From Candidatus Aegiribacteria sp. (GTDB lineage: Bacteria > Fermentibacterota > Fermentibacteria > Fermentibacterales > JCC-6), in assembly GCA_030600975.1 (NCBI GenBank), contig JAUVUL010000100.1, forward strand, positions 1-6,714: a stretch of 6,714 nucleotides of DNA. The letters run 5' to 3'. Under the pieces are notes generated by a model. It worked only from the letters and a program-made list of their open reading frames with translations. It searched no databases and was not told where the DNA came from. Position numbers and translations under genes: made by a program. Of this stretch, positions 1 to 6,664 are shown one piece after another (position 1 is the first letter of the stretch; every line of letters starts with the position of its first letter).

Positions 1-2
1 CA

Positions 3-485
3 GTTGATGACCTTCTGGATATCAAGCTGAACTCGAACAGGAGAAGGTCCGTTTTCATATCCAGCCTGAATGCTGTTTTCAGATATCTTAATCTCTGCGA
101 TAAAACGATTCATTGCAGGAATACTGAACCGGAGGAATGTGCAGAAAATTTGTCCGAGGCTATCGGACCCATGAAAAACGTATTACTTATCGGCTATCAG
201 CCCAGGTTTCTTGAAATGCTTTCATCACAATATAATCTCAGGGTTGTTGATATGGATAAGGATAATATCGGGTCTGATATCTTTGGCGTAATTATAGAAC
301 CACCGGAGATGACTTTTGACGCTATAGAATGGTGCGATTTGATATTCGCTACCGGGTCAACCGTTGTAAATGAAACAATCGCAGGTTTTATTAACCTGAA
401 CAAACCTGTACTCTTTTACGGCGTTACCATTTCAGCGGCGGCAAGAATACTGAACTTGAGAACATACTGTCACTGCGGACACTGA
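3..485 (+). CDS. DUF364-type (putative heavy-metal chelation) protein, C-terminal part, 5' end off the window
   Basis: The frame is open from base 3 to the TGA at 483-485 (160 residues seen), so the gene begins left of the window. A TTG at 150 or ATG at 171 would cut off conserved sequence and is not the start. Visible features, numbered from base 3, are SLNAVFRYL (21-29), then TIHCRNTEPEECA (35-47), a hydrophobic strand NVLLIGYQP, a Rossmann-like run of alternating strands including WCDLIFATGSTVVNETI, KPVLFYGVTISAAA, and a tail ending YCHCGH. This order (T-x-H-C...E-P-x-x-C, GxQP, TGST-x-x-N, FYGVT, C-terminal Cys/Gly) matches my recollection of the DUF364/PF04016 family, annotated as putative heavy-metal chelation, often beside molybdenum or iron transport genes. 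Biochemical function is not established. The gene converges on the minus-strand membrane-protein gene, 45 bp away. The family call is fairly sure; a metal-binding role is inference. Confidence 0.8.
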   Translation, partial: VDDLLDIKLNSNRRRSVFISSLNAVFRYLNLCDKTIHCRNTEPEECAENLSEAIGPMKNVLLIGYQPRFLEMLSSQYNLRVVDMDKDNIGSDIFGVIIEPPEMTFDAIEWCDLIFATGSTVVNETIAGFINLNKPVLFYGVTISAAARILNLRTYCHCGH

Positions 486-530
486 AAATCGATCATGACT
501 CAATCGATTCATGCAACCTCAGGATATCCT

Positions 531-1113
531 CTATTCTTTACATGAAGCTTTTTTCTCGGCTCTCCTCCACATAAGAATCACCACTACCCACCAGATACCG
601 GTGAGCGGACCAAGATCGAACAGTCCCGCGTTGGCAGGCGGCAAAGGAAAGGTCCATAAGTTCATTATCATCAGACCGCATGAGATGAAGATGCCAAAGG
701 CTACATCCATGGAAGCCTGGACCGAATTGGTGCTTTGATAGGCGAGCCAGAGGGAGGCATCCTGTTCAGGAAGACGTTCGAACATTTCATTTGCTGTTAG
801 AAGGTTCAGAAGACCGGCAGTTCCCCTCTGAATCACCATGACCACTTCCCAGATCGCAAAGGCACATACGCCGAAAACCATACCGGCACGGGAAGAGGAG
901 AGTATGCGATTCAGGATCAAGAAATCTTCCCAGTTCAAGACAGCCCACAATACCCAGCGGTCCGATCGCCAGAAGGAACAGCAGCAGTCCTTTTGTACCC
1001 AGAGGTACGCGTGTAATCGCAGACAGGATGTAAACTCCAAGCCCGGCCAGAACCACGCCGGGGAGCAGCAGTGAAGCAACTTTCCGATTTAATATGGTTT
1101 CTCCTTTTCGCAA
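531..1113 (-). pseudogene. Small multi-pass membrane protein, frame-disrupted (frameshift, probable start loss)
   Basis: I do not recognise this family. Two overlapping minus-strand frames together make one plausible membrane protein. The first half reads, in the frame open from 1179, VASLLLPGVVLAGLGVYIL and GLLLFLLAIGPLGIVGCLEL (two membrane segments). The second half reads, in the frame ending at the TAG at 531-533, AGMVFGVCAFAIWEVVMVI, MDVAFGIFISCGLMIMNLW and TGIWWVVVILMWRR (three more), with a basic tail RRAEKKASCKE. Passing from one frame to the other requires skipping one base, probably within about 890-950, where a pyrimidine-rich run (CTCTCCTCTTCCC on the minus strand) lies. The total length from ATA at 1095 is 565 nt, i.e. 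188 codons plus one extra base, which fits a single-base insertion. The best ribosome-binding site, AAGGAG at 1101-1106, stands 5 nt before ATA (1093-1095). The listed end uses TTG at 1113; ATG at 1179 lacks a good ribosome site and would overlap PadR. It is either a pseudogene or a sequencing error. It lies just after PadR, probably in the same transcript. Confidence 0.6.
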
Positions 1114-1141
1114 ACACTCTTCTCTGCCAGAAAGAGCCTGT

Positions 1142-1690
1142 TCAACAATTTTTATTCTCAAGTGTCTGAAGACATTCATCTACCCACTTTATTCTGGCTT
1201 CACCAACGAGTATTCCCCTCCTGAGTGTCAGTTTCCAGCAGGTGAGCCCTGGCTGATCTTCCATTTCCGAGAGCATCATGCCTATACCGTGAAGGATTCT
1301 GAGATTCTTTTCCTGCTTCCCTCTGTAATCCTCCAGTACGGAAATGATTTTTTTCGGGGCAAGATGATTCCCGAAGAACATTTTCAGAAGCAGCTCGCTT
1401 CTCACTATATCCGGTGCTGCCGGTTCCTGAATCCAGGTCTTGAATTCCTGCCTGCCGGCCTCTGTAATGGAGTAAACAATACGATCCGGTTTCCCGCTCT
1501 GCCTGTATATCTTGTTCGTTACAAGTTTCTTTTCCAGCAGCTGTTTCAGTTTTGTATACAGGTTTCCGTAACTCTCATGCCAGAAGTGCCTCAGCATCTC
1601 CTCTGTGAACTTTTTAATGTCATATCCGGAACTTGGTTCTATTGTGAGAATGCCTAGAATAGCCCATTTGCTCTTGCTTGCTCTGGCCAT
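1142..1690 (-). CDS. PadR-family transcriptional regulator
   Basis: A 182-residue cytoplasmic DNA-binding protein. From the chosen ATG (1690) it begins MARASKSKWAILGILTIEP, followed by SSGYDIKKF, then FWHESYGNLYTKLKQLLEKK and LVTNKI, then GKPDRIVYSITEAGRQEFKTW. This is the PadR winged helix: helix 1, the SGYDIKK turn, a recognition helix in the position of the usual S-x-G-x-I-Y-P-x-L, and the wing ending Y-x-I-T-x-x-G. Residues from about 90 to the end are helical (LLLKMFFGNHLAPKKII onward), matching the dimerising C-terminal domain of the longer Vir-type PadR proteins. The upstream ATG at 1711 is rejected because translation from it would run through AGGAGG (1695-1700), which lies 4 nt before ATG 1690. 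PadR proteins generally repress small nearby operons, often with a membrane protein or transporter, and their own gene. The likely targets here are itself and the downstream membrane protein; control of the RND operon is only possible. The ligand is unknown. Confidence 0.9.
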   Translation of the reverse strand: MARASKSKWAILGILTIEPSSGYDIKKFTEEMLRHFWHESYGNLYTKLKQLLEKKLVTNKIYRQSGKPDRIVYSITEAGRQEFKTWIQEPAAPDIVRSELLLKMFFGNHLAPKKIISVLEDYRGKQEKNLRILHGIGMMLSEMEDQPGLTCWKLTLRRGILVGEARIKWVDECLQTLENKNC

Positions 1691-1694
1691 ATTC

Positions 1695-1700
1695 CCTCCT
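1695..1700 (-). promoter_or_regulatory. Ribosome-binding site of the PadR gene (decides its start)
   Basis: The minus strand reads AGGAGG, a near-perfect Shine-Dalgarno core, followed by GAAT and then ATG (1688-1690). It falls inside the 21-nt extension that the alternative ATG at 1711 would add, so the shorter start is preferred. Confidence 0.8.
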
Positions 1701-1712
1701 ATATCTTCCATT

Positions 1713-1754
1713 AATATATATTGGAATTATATACTTGGTAAATATATCAGATTA
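1713..1754 (-). promoter_or_regulatory. Probable promoter region of the PadR / membrane-protein unit
   Basis: The 156-bp gap between the pump stop (1847) and the PadR start is AT-rich over 1711-1755. On the minus strand there is a perfect TATAAT at 1726-1731, but only a poor -35 (TAATCT, 1749-1754) at 17 nt. Alternatively TTTACC (1737-1742) pairs with TATATA (1715-1720) at 16 nt, or with TATATT (1713-1718) at 18 nt. Which pair is used cannot be decided by eye. A promoter here would make PadR independent of the efflux operon. I see no convincing terminator for the pump in the rest of the gap (1755-1846), so read-through is possible. Confidence 0.45.
1715..1733. promoter_or_regulatory. AT-rich dyad in the PadR promoter, candidate operator
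   Basis: The arms TATATA (1715-1720) and TATATA (1728-1733) flank TTGGAAT; of nine possible pairs in the 19-bp dyad, seven match. It covers the TATAAT at 1726-1731. PadR proteins usually bind AT-rich dyads over their own promoters, so this is a reasonable autoregulatory site. TATATA is self-complementary and the region is AT-rich, so chance symmetry is a real alternative. Confidence 0.35.
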
Positions 1755-1846
1755 TGATGATTGCGCAAGGTCCGCCCGATACAGGAAAATACTCTGATGT
1801 ATTTCTGCAGATCCAGATCAGTTCGAAATTCATGGGATGAGGAAGC

Positions 1847-4800
1847 TTACGTCGTGGGCAAACTCCGGTAGTCTTTATGCCATCTGTCCAGTTTCACGTA
1901 GAGGCAGGGCAGAACGACCAGAGTCAGGAGTGTAGCGACCGCGAGGCCTCCGGCTACGGTTCGAGCCATTGGAGCCCACATTACGGAGCTTTCCGTAGCC
2001 CCGATCGCAAGCGGCATAAGTGCCAGAATGGTCGTTATTGCCGTCATGAGTATGGGGCGCATCCTTTTCCTTCCAGCCAATACGATGGCATCCCTGGACG
2101 ACAGCCCCTCTTTTCTTCGAAGCTGGTTCGCGTAATCGATGAATACAATGCCATTATTCACAACTATTCCCGTAAGCATTAGCAGGCCTACAAGTGCCGT
2201 AAGTCCCATGGTGGTTCCGGTCAGGAAAAGAGTCCAGATAACCCCGATCATGGCAAGTGGAACTTCGATTATTATGATGAATGGTTCGAGCAGTGACTCG
2301 AACTGGGAGGCCATTATCATGTATACGAGGATTATTGCAACTCCGATGGCTATTGCCATGGTTCCAAAGGCTTCTCCCCTGTCCTTGATATCGCCGAGTA
2401 TTTCGTACCTGTGACCGCTGAGGTTCAGTGTATCCATCATGACTTCAACATCGGCCGCAACGTCACCCAGTGCTCTATCCGATATCCTGCAGCTGACCTC
2501 CACAATCCTTGTTCTGCTCCTTCTGCCTATCTCCTCGGGAGCCAGTGTGTTATGAAAACTGCCCCATGCATCCAGCGGCATGCCATACGCTATGATACCG
2601 GTCAAAGATTCAATGCTCGACCTTTCCTCCTCCGCGTAACGGAGATTTACGTCATACTCCTGGTTGTTCTCTGTATAGGTGGTGGCATCCATCCCAAGTA
2701 TGCCGATTGTGACTTCCGATCCTATCGCAACGGGAGACTTCCCTCTGAGGAAGAGCACGTTCTCATCGGGGACGAAGTCTATCTGTATCTGCTGATTCTC
2801 CATCGAGGATGAGACATCAACCGTTCCGGGAATTCGATCCATCTCCGATTTGACCAGTTCCCCGATATCTCGAAGCTCTTCGAGATCAGTCCCGTATATG
2901 ACTATGCTTACGGGCAATTCGTTACCGATAGGCATTCCGCTTGTAAGGCTGTATTCGATACCCGGCACTTCTGCTAGCAGATTACGTATCGCCAGGTCGT
3001 AATACTCAATACTTCTGGATCGCTCGCTCTCTTTTACAAAGTACAGGTTTAACTCACCGCTGGCCGAGGATGAAGAGCCGAACAATGCGCCTACTCCCTC
3101 CTGCTTGCCTACATTCAGGTAGGAATTATCCAGGTCACCAGGTTCTATTATCTCGAGAATGCTGCTTTCGATCTCCGCAAACAGGCTGTCCGTGAATTCA
3201 AGACCGGTTCCGGGGGCAAGGCTGATATCGATGTCGATGAGACCCTCCTTCGGTTCCGGAAGAAAGGTCTTTGGAATGAAACTCATTACTGAAAACGATA
3301 CTATGAAGAGGATGATCACAGGTATAAAAACGAACTTAGAATGTTCGGTGAACCAGCTGATCGCTATGGAGTACCTCTCTTCCAATCTTTCCAGCCAGCG
3401 TTGAATCTTCGTTGACAGTGAACGCTCCGAGTGTGGTTTTATCAGGTTCTTCGACCTTGAGGCCAGCACCGGTATGAGAGACTGGGAAATAAACAGTGAT
3501 ATGAAGAGGGCGGCTGCGATGGTCAGGCTCAGGTCCCGGAATATCTGTCCGGTCATCCCGGGCACGAACAGCATCGGGATGAATACGGCAACGGTCGTAA
3601 GAGTTGATGCAGTTACCGCCATTCCAACCTGTCCGGCACCATGCTCGGCTGCTTCTGCCCGGCCTTCACCTTCCCTTCGCCATCTGTGAATGTTCTCAAG
3701 AACAACCACCGAATTATCAACTATCATTCCGATGGATATGCTCAATCCTGCCAGGGACATGATGTTAAGACCCACTCCAAGCAGATACATAACAGCAAAT
3801 GATGCCACAAATGAAAGGGGCATGGAAAGGCTGATTATTCCGGCGTTGGATACCGACCCAAGAAAGAATGTTAGTACAGCAGCAGCAAGTATTATCGCCT
3901 GTACCGCAGTCAGCATAAGATCATTCATTGAACCGGTAATGAATCTTTTCTGGTTGTAGATTATCTCGGTTTCCAGGGTACCTGCGTACTCCTCTGAAAC
4001 TTCTTCAATTGCCGACTCAAGCCTGTGGCAAGTATTCACGGTGTTGGCATCGGAGCTCTTCCTGAAAACCAGAAGGATAGCCTCCCCCTGATTGATACGG
4101 GTATATTCGCTCTGCTCTGTATAGCCGTCAACGATTGAAGCAACTTCTTCAAGCCTTACATTCCGCCCATTCTGATCACCTATTACCAGCTCCCGTATAC
4201 TCTGCAAATTGTCGAAGCCGGACCTCACACTGACAGCGAATTCCATATTACCATCCTGGATATCGCCACCCGGCTGGTCTCCACCGACAGCAGCGAGAGC
4301 ACTATACGCCCGGGAAATGGGAATTTCGGTCTCTGCAAGCAGCACAGGATCGACTTCAACATTGATTTGTCTGACCTGCCCGCCGCTGATAGTGACGGAA
4401 GAGATGCCCTCGACCCTTCCGAGTCTTGGCGAGATATCCTCATCAACAAGGTATCTTATCTGAGCCCCGTTCATGATATCGCTGCTGAAAGTCACCATTA
4501 TCAGGGGCTTCATACTGGATTCCATCGACATAATGACAGGATCTGTAGAGCCGTCGGGAAGCTGGCTTTTCACCTTGTCAACCGCGTCGCTGATATCAAT
4601 TTCAGCCTGATCAACGTCGGCACTGTTCATAAGCTCCAGCGTAATCATGCTGACGCCGTTTTTGGAAACGGAAACAACCGTTTCAACACCCTCGACCCCG
4701 GAGACTGCGTCTTCAATTAACTCGGTCACAAGCCCTTCCACTTCGGAAGGTCCGGCACCGGGGAGAATTGTTACGACGGAGATCTCCCCAAGACTCACAT

Positions 4801-4918
4801 CGGGGAAATAATCGATGCCTAGCTGCGTTACCGCAAACAGACCGGCACCGGCCATGACGATGAAAATCATCATGAAAGTAATTTTTCTTCTAATGACAAG
4901 TCCGGGAAGGTTCATCAT
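1847..4918 (-). CDS. RND-family (AcrB/MdtB/SwrC-like) efflux transporter, inner-membrane pump
   Basis: A complete 1023-residue resistance-nodulation-division permease, of normal length for the hydrophobe/amphiphile efflux group. It would use proton influx to expel drugs, lipids or other amphiphiles from periplasm or inner membrane. It has TM1 (about 12-31, before GIDYFPDV), a first periplasmic loop with the porter-domain opening GAGPSEVEGLVTELIEDAVS (54-73), TM2-TM6 (about 335-487), a second loop (about 550-850) and TM8-TM12 (about 853-1008, ending LVVLPCLYVKL). TM4 carries GMIVDNSVVVLENI with D401-N402 where AcrB has Asp407-Asp408. TM10 carries GIVVNNGIVFIDYANQLR with N921 where AcrB has Lys940. 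These substitutions are, as I recall, shared with SwrC-type HAE pumps of non-proteobacteria, so they do not imply inactivation. The start (ATG 4918) overlaps the adaptor stop as ATGA; a second ATG follows directly and is nearly as likely (AGGTGG lies just upstream). Substrate cannot be read from sequence. Confidence 0.95.
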   Translation of the reverse strand: MMNLPGLVIRRKITFMMIFIVMAGAGLFAVTQLGIDYFPDVSLGEISVVTILPGAGPSEVEGLVTELIEDAVSGVEGVETVVSVSKNGVSMITLELMNSADVDQAEIDISDAVDKVKSQLPDGSTDPVIMSMESSMKPLIMVTFSSDIMNGAQIRYLVDEDISPRLGRVEGISSVTISGGQVRQINVEVDPVLLAETEIPISRAYSALAAVGGDQPGGDIQDGNMEFAVSVRSGFDNLQSIRELVIGDQNGRNVRLEEVASIVDGYTEQSEYTRINQGEAILLVFRKSSDANTVNTCHRLESAIEEVSEEYAGTLETEIIYNQKRFITGSMNDLMLTAVQAIILAAAVLTFFLGSVSNAGIISLSMPLSFVASFAVMYLLGVGLNIMSLAGLSISIGMIVDNSVVVLENIHRWRREGEGRAEAAEHGAGQVGMAVTASTLTTVAVFIPMLFVPGMTGQIFRDLSLTIAAALFISLFISQSLIPVLASRSKNLIKPHSERSLSTKIQRWLERLEERYSIAISWFTEHSKFVFIPVIILFIVSFSVMSFIPKTFLPEPKEGLIDIDISLAPGTGLEFTDSLFAEIESSILEIIEPGDLDNSYLNVGKQEGVGALFGSSSSASGELNLYFVKESERSRSIEYYDLAIRNLLAEVPGIEYSLTSGMPIGNELPVSIVIYGTDLEELRDIGELVKSEMDRIPGTVDVSSSMENQQIQIDFVPDENVLFLRGKSPVAIGSEVTIGILGMDATTYTENNQEYDVNLRYAEEERSSIESLTGIIAYGMPLDAWGSFHNTLAPEEIGRRSRTRIVEVSCRISDRALGDVAADVEVMMDTLNLSGHRYEILGDIKDRGEAFGTMAIAIGVAIILVYMIMASQFESLLEPFIIIIEVPLAMIGVIWTLFLTGTTMGLTALVGLLMLTGIVVNNGIVFIDYANQLRRKEGLSSRDAIVLAGRKRMRPILMTAITTILALMPLAIGATESSVMWAPMARTVAGGLAVATLLTLVVLPCLYVKLDRWHKDYRSLPTT

Positions 4919-5973
4919 CGCACCACCTTTACAGGCGAGCCATCATCAACAAGATGATGACCAAGACAAATAACCGAGTCTCCGGGTTCAACTCCCCGAA
5001 TTATTTCGAAATCCGTTCCGTTTACAATCCCGATCTCTATCGGAACGATTTGAGCTTCATTGTTCTGGACAAGTGCCACTTCCCATACGGATTCATCTTC
5101 ATGAAGGAGTACCCGAAGGGGGAGAACCACAGTATTCTCAGAGGTTTCAAGCCCGATGGTCGCATTACCGGTCATCCCTGAACGAAGTCTGTCTGAATCG
5201 TCATGATACTGCGCCATAACGGAAACCAGCCCCGATACCGGATCCACAGATGATGAGAAGGATATTACTTCTCCCCGAAATAGCTCTCCAGGATAATGTG
5301 AGGTGGAGAAGATAACTGGCAGCCCTTCTGCCAGATATTGAAAATGACGGTCTGCAATCAGTAGTTCTGACTTCATGACACCACCGTCCGCAATCGAAAC
5401 AAGAGGCCCCGAAGACATGTATCCATCCTTTGCCCATACTCTGGTGACGGTGCCGTTGAACGGGGCAAGGATCTTTCCGCTTTCCTCCATACTTCTTGCA
5501 TTTTCGTATCCTGCAAGAGCCTGCCTTACATTTGCTTCCGAAGCTGCTGATGCGGCCAGGGCCATTTCGTATTCACTTTCGCTGATAGCTCCGTCCGTCC
5601 TGAGTCTCACGGCCCTTTGAAGATCAGCGCCGGCATTCGACAATGCTGTTCTGGCAGCCGTAAGCTGTGCTGATGAGGCGAATACAGCGCTGCTGTACTG
5701 TTGATCAGTTGAAAGCTCAACAAGGATATCCCCCTCCTGAACTTCATCACCTTCGCTGACGACAACATCCAGTATTCTGCCCGGATTCATAGCGGTAATG
5801 ACTGCTTCGCTGCTGGATTCGAGTCTGCATGCTGCTATAACTGTTGAGCTTATCACCTGAGGTTCCGCAACCATTACAGTTACAGGGATGAATTTTTCAG
5901 CCATTTCCTCCGGCTTGCCGCAGGATATAAGCAACATGAGAATGAATAGAATCCGAACGACATTCTTTCTCAT
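4915..5973 (-). CDS. RND efflux membrane-fusion protein (periplasmic adaptor), lipoprotein
   Basis: A 352-residue HlyD/AcrA-type adaptor that would link the pump to an outer-membrane channel. The N-terminus is a lipoprotein signal peptide: MRKN, a hydrophobic core (about 5-16) and lipobox LISC with lipidated Cys18; Gly follows the Cys, unlike the Asp of AcrA. The lipoyl first half is about 56-90, with VITAMNPGRILDVVVSEGDE and VQEGDILVEL. An alpha-helical hairpin spans about 91-165 and includes RLRTDGAISESEYEMA, the usual G-x-I-S-x-x-E-Y turn. The second lipoyl half is KILAPFNGTVTRVWAKDG, followed by the beta-barrel (LRSGMTGNATI) and a membrane-proximal domain ending GDSVICLGHHLVDDGSPVKV. The ATG overlaps the TetR stop as ATGA and the stop overlaps the pump start the same way, so the three genes are one translationally coupled operon. 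AGGAT precedes the ATG by about 6 nt. Length is normal. No TolC-type channel gene follows. Confidence 0.93.
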   Translation of the reverse strand: MRKNVVRILFILMLLISCGKPEEMAEKFIPVTVMVAEPQVISSTVIAACRLESSSEAVITAMNPGRILDVVVSEGDEVQEGDILVELSTDQQYSSAVFASSAQLTAARTALSNAGADLQRAVRLRTDGAISESEYEMALAASAASEANVRQALAGYENARSMEESGKILAPFNGTVTRVWAKDGYMSSGPLVSIADGGVMKSELLIADRHFQYLAEGLPVIFSTSHYPGELFRGEVISFSSSVDPVSGLVSVMAQYHDDSDRLRSGMTGNATIGLETSENTVVLPLRVLLHEDESVWEVALVQNNEAQIVPIEIGIVNGTDFEIIRGVEPGDSVICLGHHLVDDGSPVKVVR

Positions 5974-6569
5974 TTTGATCCTGCCATTCCATCCAGCAGG
6001 ATTTTTCCGACTGTATCTATGAATATCTCTGTCATTTCACCTTCACTCATGTCCTCGTCAAACCAGGCGGAAATCCTGCTTCGGGACATGAACCACATCT
6101 CATAGATGGACATGTAACAGACAACGAACGCTCTGGGATCTACATCATCCCTGAAAACTCCCTTTTCCTGCAGTTCCTTAAGCTTTTTGATGACTTCCTT
6201 CCGCACTTCAACGGGAGGACAGATCCATAGAGACTGCTCTGCATTTAACCATGCAAGCATGCGTACGAACTGGGGGTTATCCCTTAAAAATTCAAAGTAG
6301 GTGTTATGATTTCTATTTTTCCTTGTTGCTTCCAGCCCGTCCGATAGAATGGATGACACCATCTCTATCATCCTGTCCGGAAGTCTTGCCTGGGATATCC
6401 TTCTATGAATGACTTCGTCCCACAATTCCCTTTTGGATACGAAGTAGTGATAAATAAGGCTTTTTGCCACATGAGCCTTTTCAGCGATGCTCTTCATTGA
6501 GGAGCCGGAGAACCCGCTGTTAACGAAAACCTCCTCAGCGGCATCCAGTATGTTGTCCCTTGTACTCAT
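5970..6569 (-). CDS. TetR/AcrR-family repressor of the efflux operon
   Basis: A 199-residue TetR-family regulator. The N-terminal domain is canonical: RDNILDAAEEVFVNSGFSGS (4-23), then MKSIAEKAHVAKSLIYHYFV (25-44) as the helix-turn-helix with Y-H-Y-F, then SKRELWDEVI. The rest (about 50-195) is a helical, ligand-binding and dimerising domain rich in aromatics (YFEFL, MLAWLN, SLWICPP, MWFMSRSRISAWF), as expected for a binder of hydrophobic compounds; it is too divergent to assign a ligand. Being first in an operon with adaptor and RND pump, it is very probably the local repressor, like AcrR/NalC-type regulators but co-transcribed. The start at 6569 has AGGTGA (6573-6578) close upstream, and a perfect palindrome with a strong promoter lies just before it, supporting autorepression. 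Its stop overlaps the adaptor start by ATGA. Confidence 0.93.
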   Translation of the reverse strand: MSTRDNILDAAEEVFVNSGFSGSSMKSIAEKAHVAKSLIYHYFVSKRELWDEVIHRRISQARLPDRMIEMVSSILSDGLEATRKNRNHNTYFEFLRDNPQFVRMLAWLNAEQSLWICPPVEVRKEVIKKLKELQEKGVFRDDVDPRAFVVCYMSIYEMWFMSRSRISAWFDEDMSEGEMTEIFIDTVGKILLDGMAGSK

Positions 6570-6585
6570 GAATCACCTGCTTTCG

Positions 6586-6607
6586 ATTGACTGACCGTTC
6601 AGTCAAT
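6586..6607. promoter_or_regulatory. Perfect inverted repeat, predicted TetR operator
   Basis: The arms ATTGACTGA (6586-6594) and TCAGTCAAT (6599-6607) are perfect reverse complements around CCGT, a 22-bp element. Its length, its TGAC-type half-sites and its position immediately after the -10 box, across the expected transcription start and 17 bp before the TetR ATG, are typical of autoregulated TetR/AcrR operators. Binding would block initiation of the whole TetR-adaptor-pump operon. In the transcript the same repeat could fold into a small hairpin upstream of the ribosome-binding site. Confidence 0.8.
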
Positions 6608-6608
6608 G

Positions 6609-6636
6609 AAAATACAAAATAGATGGAATTTGTCAA
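6609..6636 (-). promoter_or_regulatory. Sigma-70-type promoter of the TetR-adaptor-RND operon
   Basis: On the minus strand a consensus TTGACA -35 box (6631-6636) is followed after 16 nt by TATTTT (6609-6614) as -10. The predicted start of transcription, near 6602, falls in the palindrome, leaving a leader of about 33 nt before the TetR ATG. The -35 matches consensus fully and the -10 in four of six positions. Confidence 0.7.
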
Positions 6637-6664
6637 TACCATGAAATCATGAGTTTGTTTGAGT

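Noticed and set aside
487..509. Inverted repeat AATCGAT / ATCGATT between the convergent genes, possible terminator
   Set aside because: The stem is only 7 bp, mostly A-T, with a 9-nt loop and no T-run on either strand; too weak to call a terminator.
1000..1079. N-terminal part of the minus-strand frame that starts at 1079
   Set aside because: It reads an unlikely Cys/Trp-rich peptide (MLHCCSPAWFWPG), whereas the other frame gives a clean membrane segment over the same bases; only the later part of this frame is convincing.
1094..1657. 187-residue plus-strand open frame opposite PadR
   Set aside because: It lies wholly antisense to PadR and the start of the membrane protein, has no family-like motifs, and PadR is unmistakable on the other strand.
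1691..1711. Seven-residue N-terminal extension of PadR from ATG 1711
   Set aside because: It would be translated through the strong AGGAGG ribosome-binding site serving ATG 1690, and PadR proteins start close to the conserved K-x-x-ILG-L segment.
1794..1821. CTGAT / ATCAG inverted repeat after the pump stop, and the 8-bp palindrome TTGCGCAA at 1761-1768
   Set aside because: A 5-bp stem with an 18-nt loop and an isolated short palindrome are expected by chance; neither is followed by a T-run on the minus strand.
1877..5620. Many 70-130-residue plus-strand open frames opposite the pump and adaptor
   Set aside because: All are antisense shadows of two clearly coding minus-strand genes and show no membrane, signal or domain features of their own.
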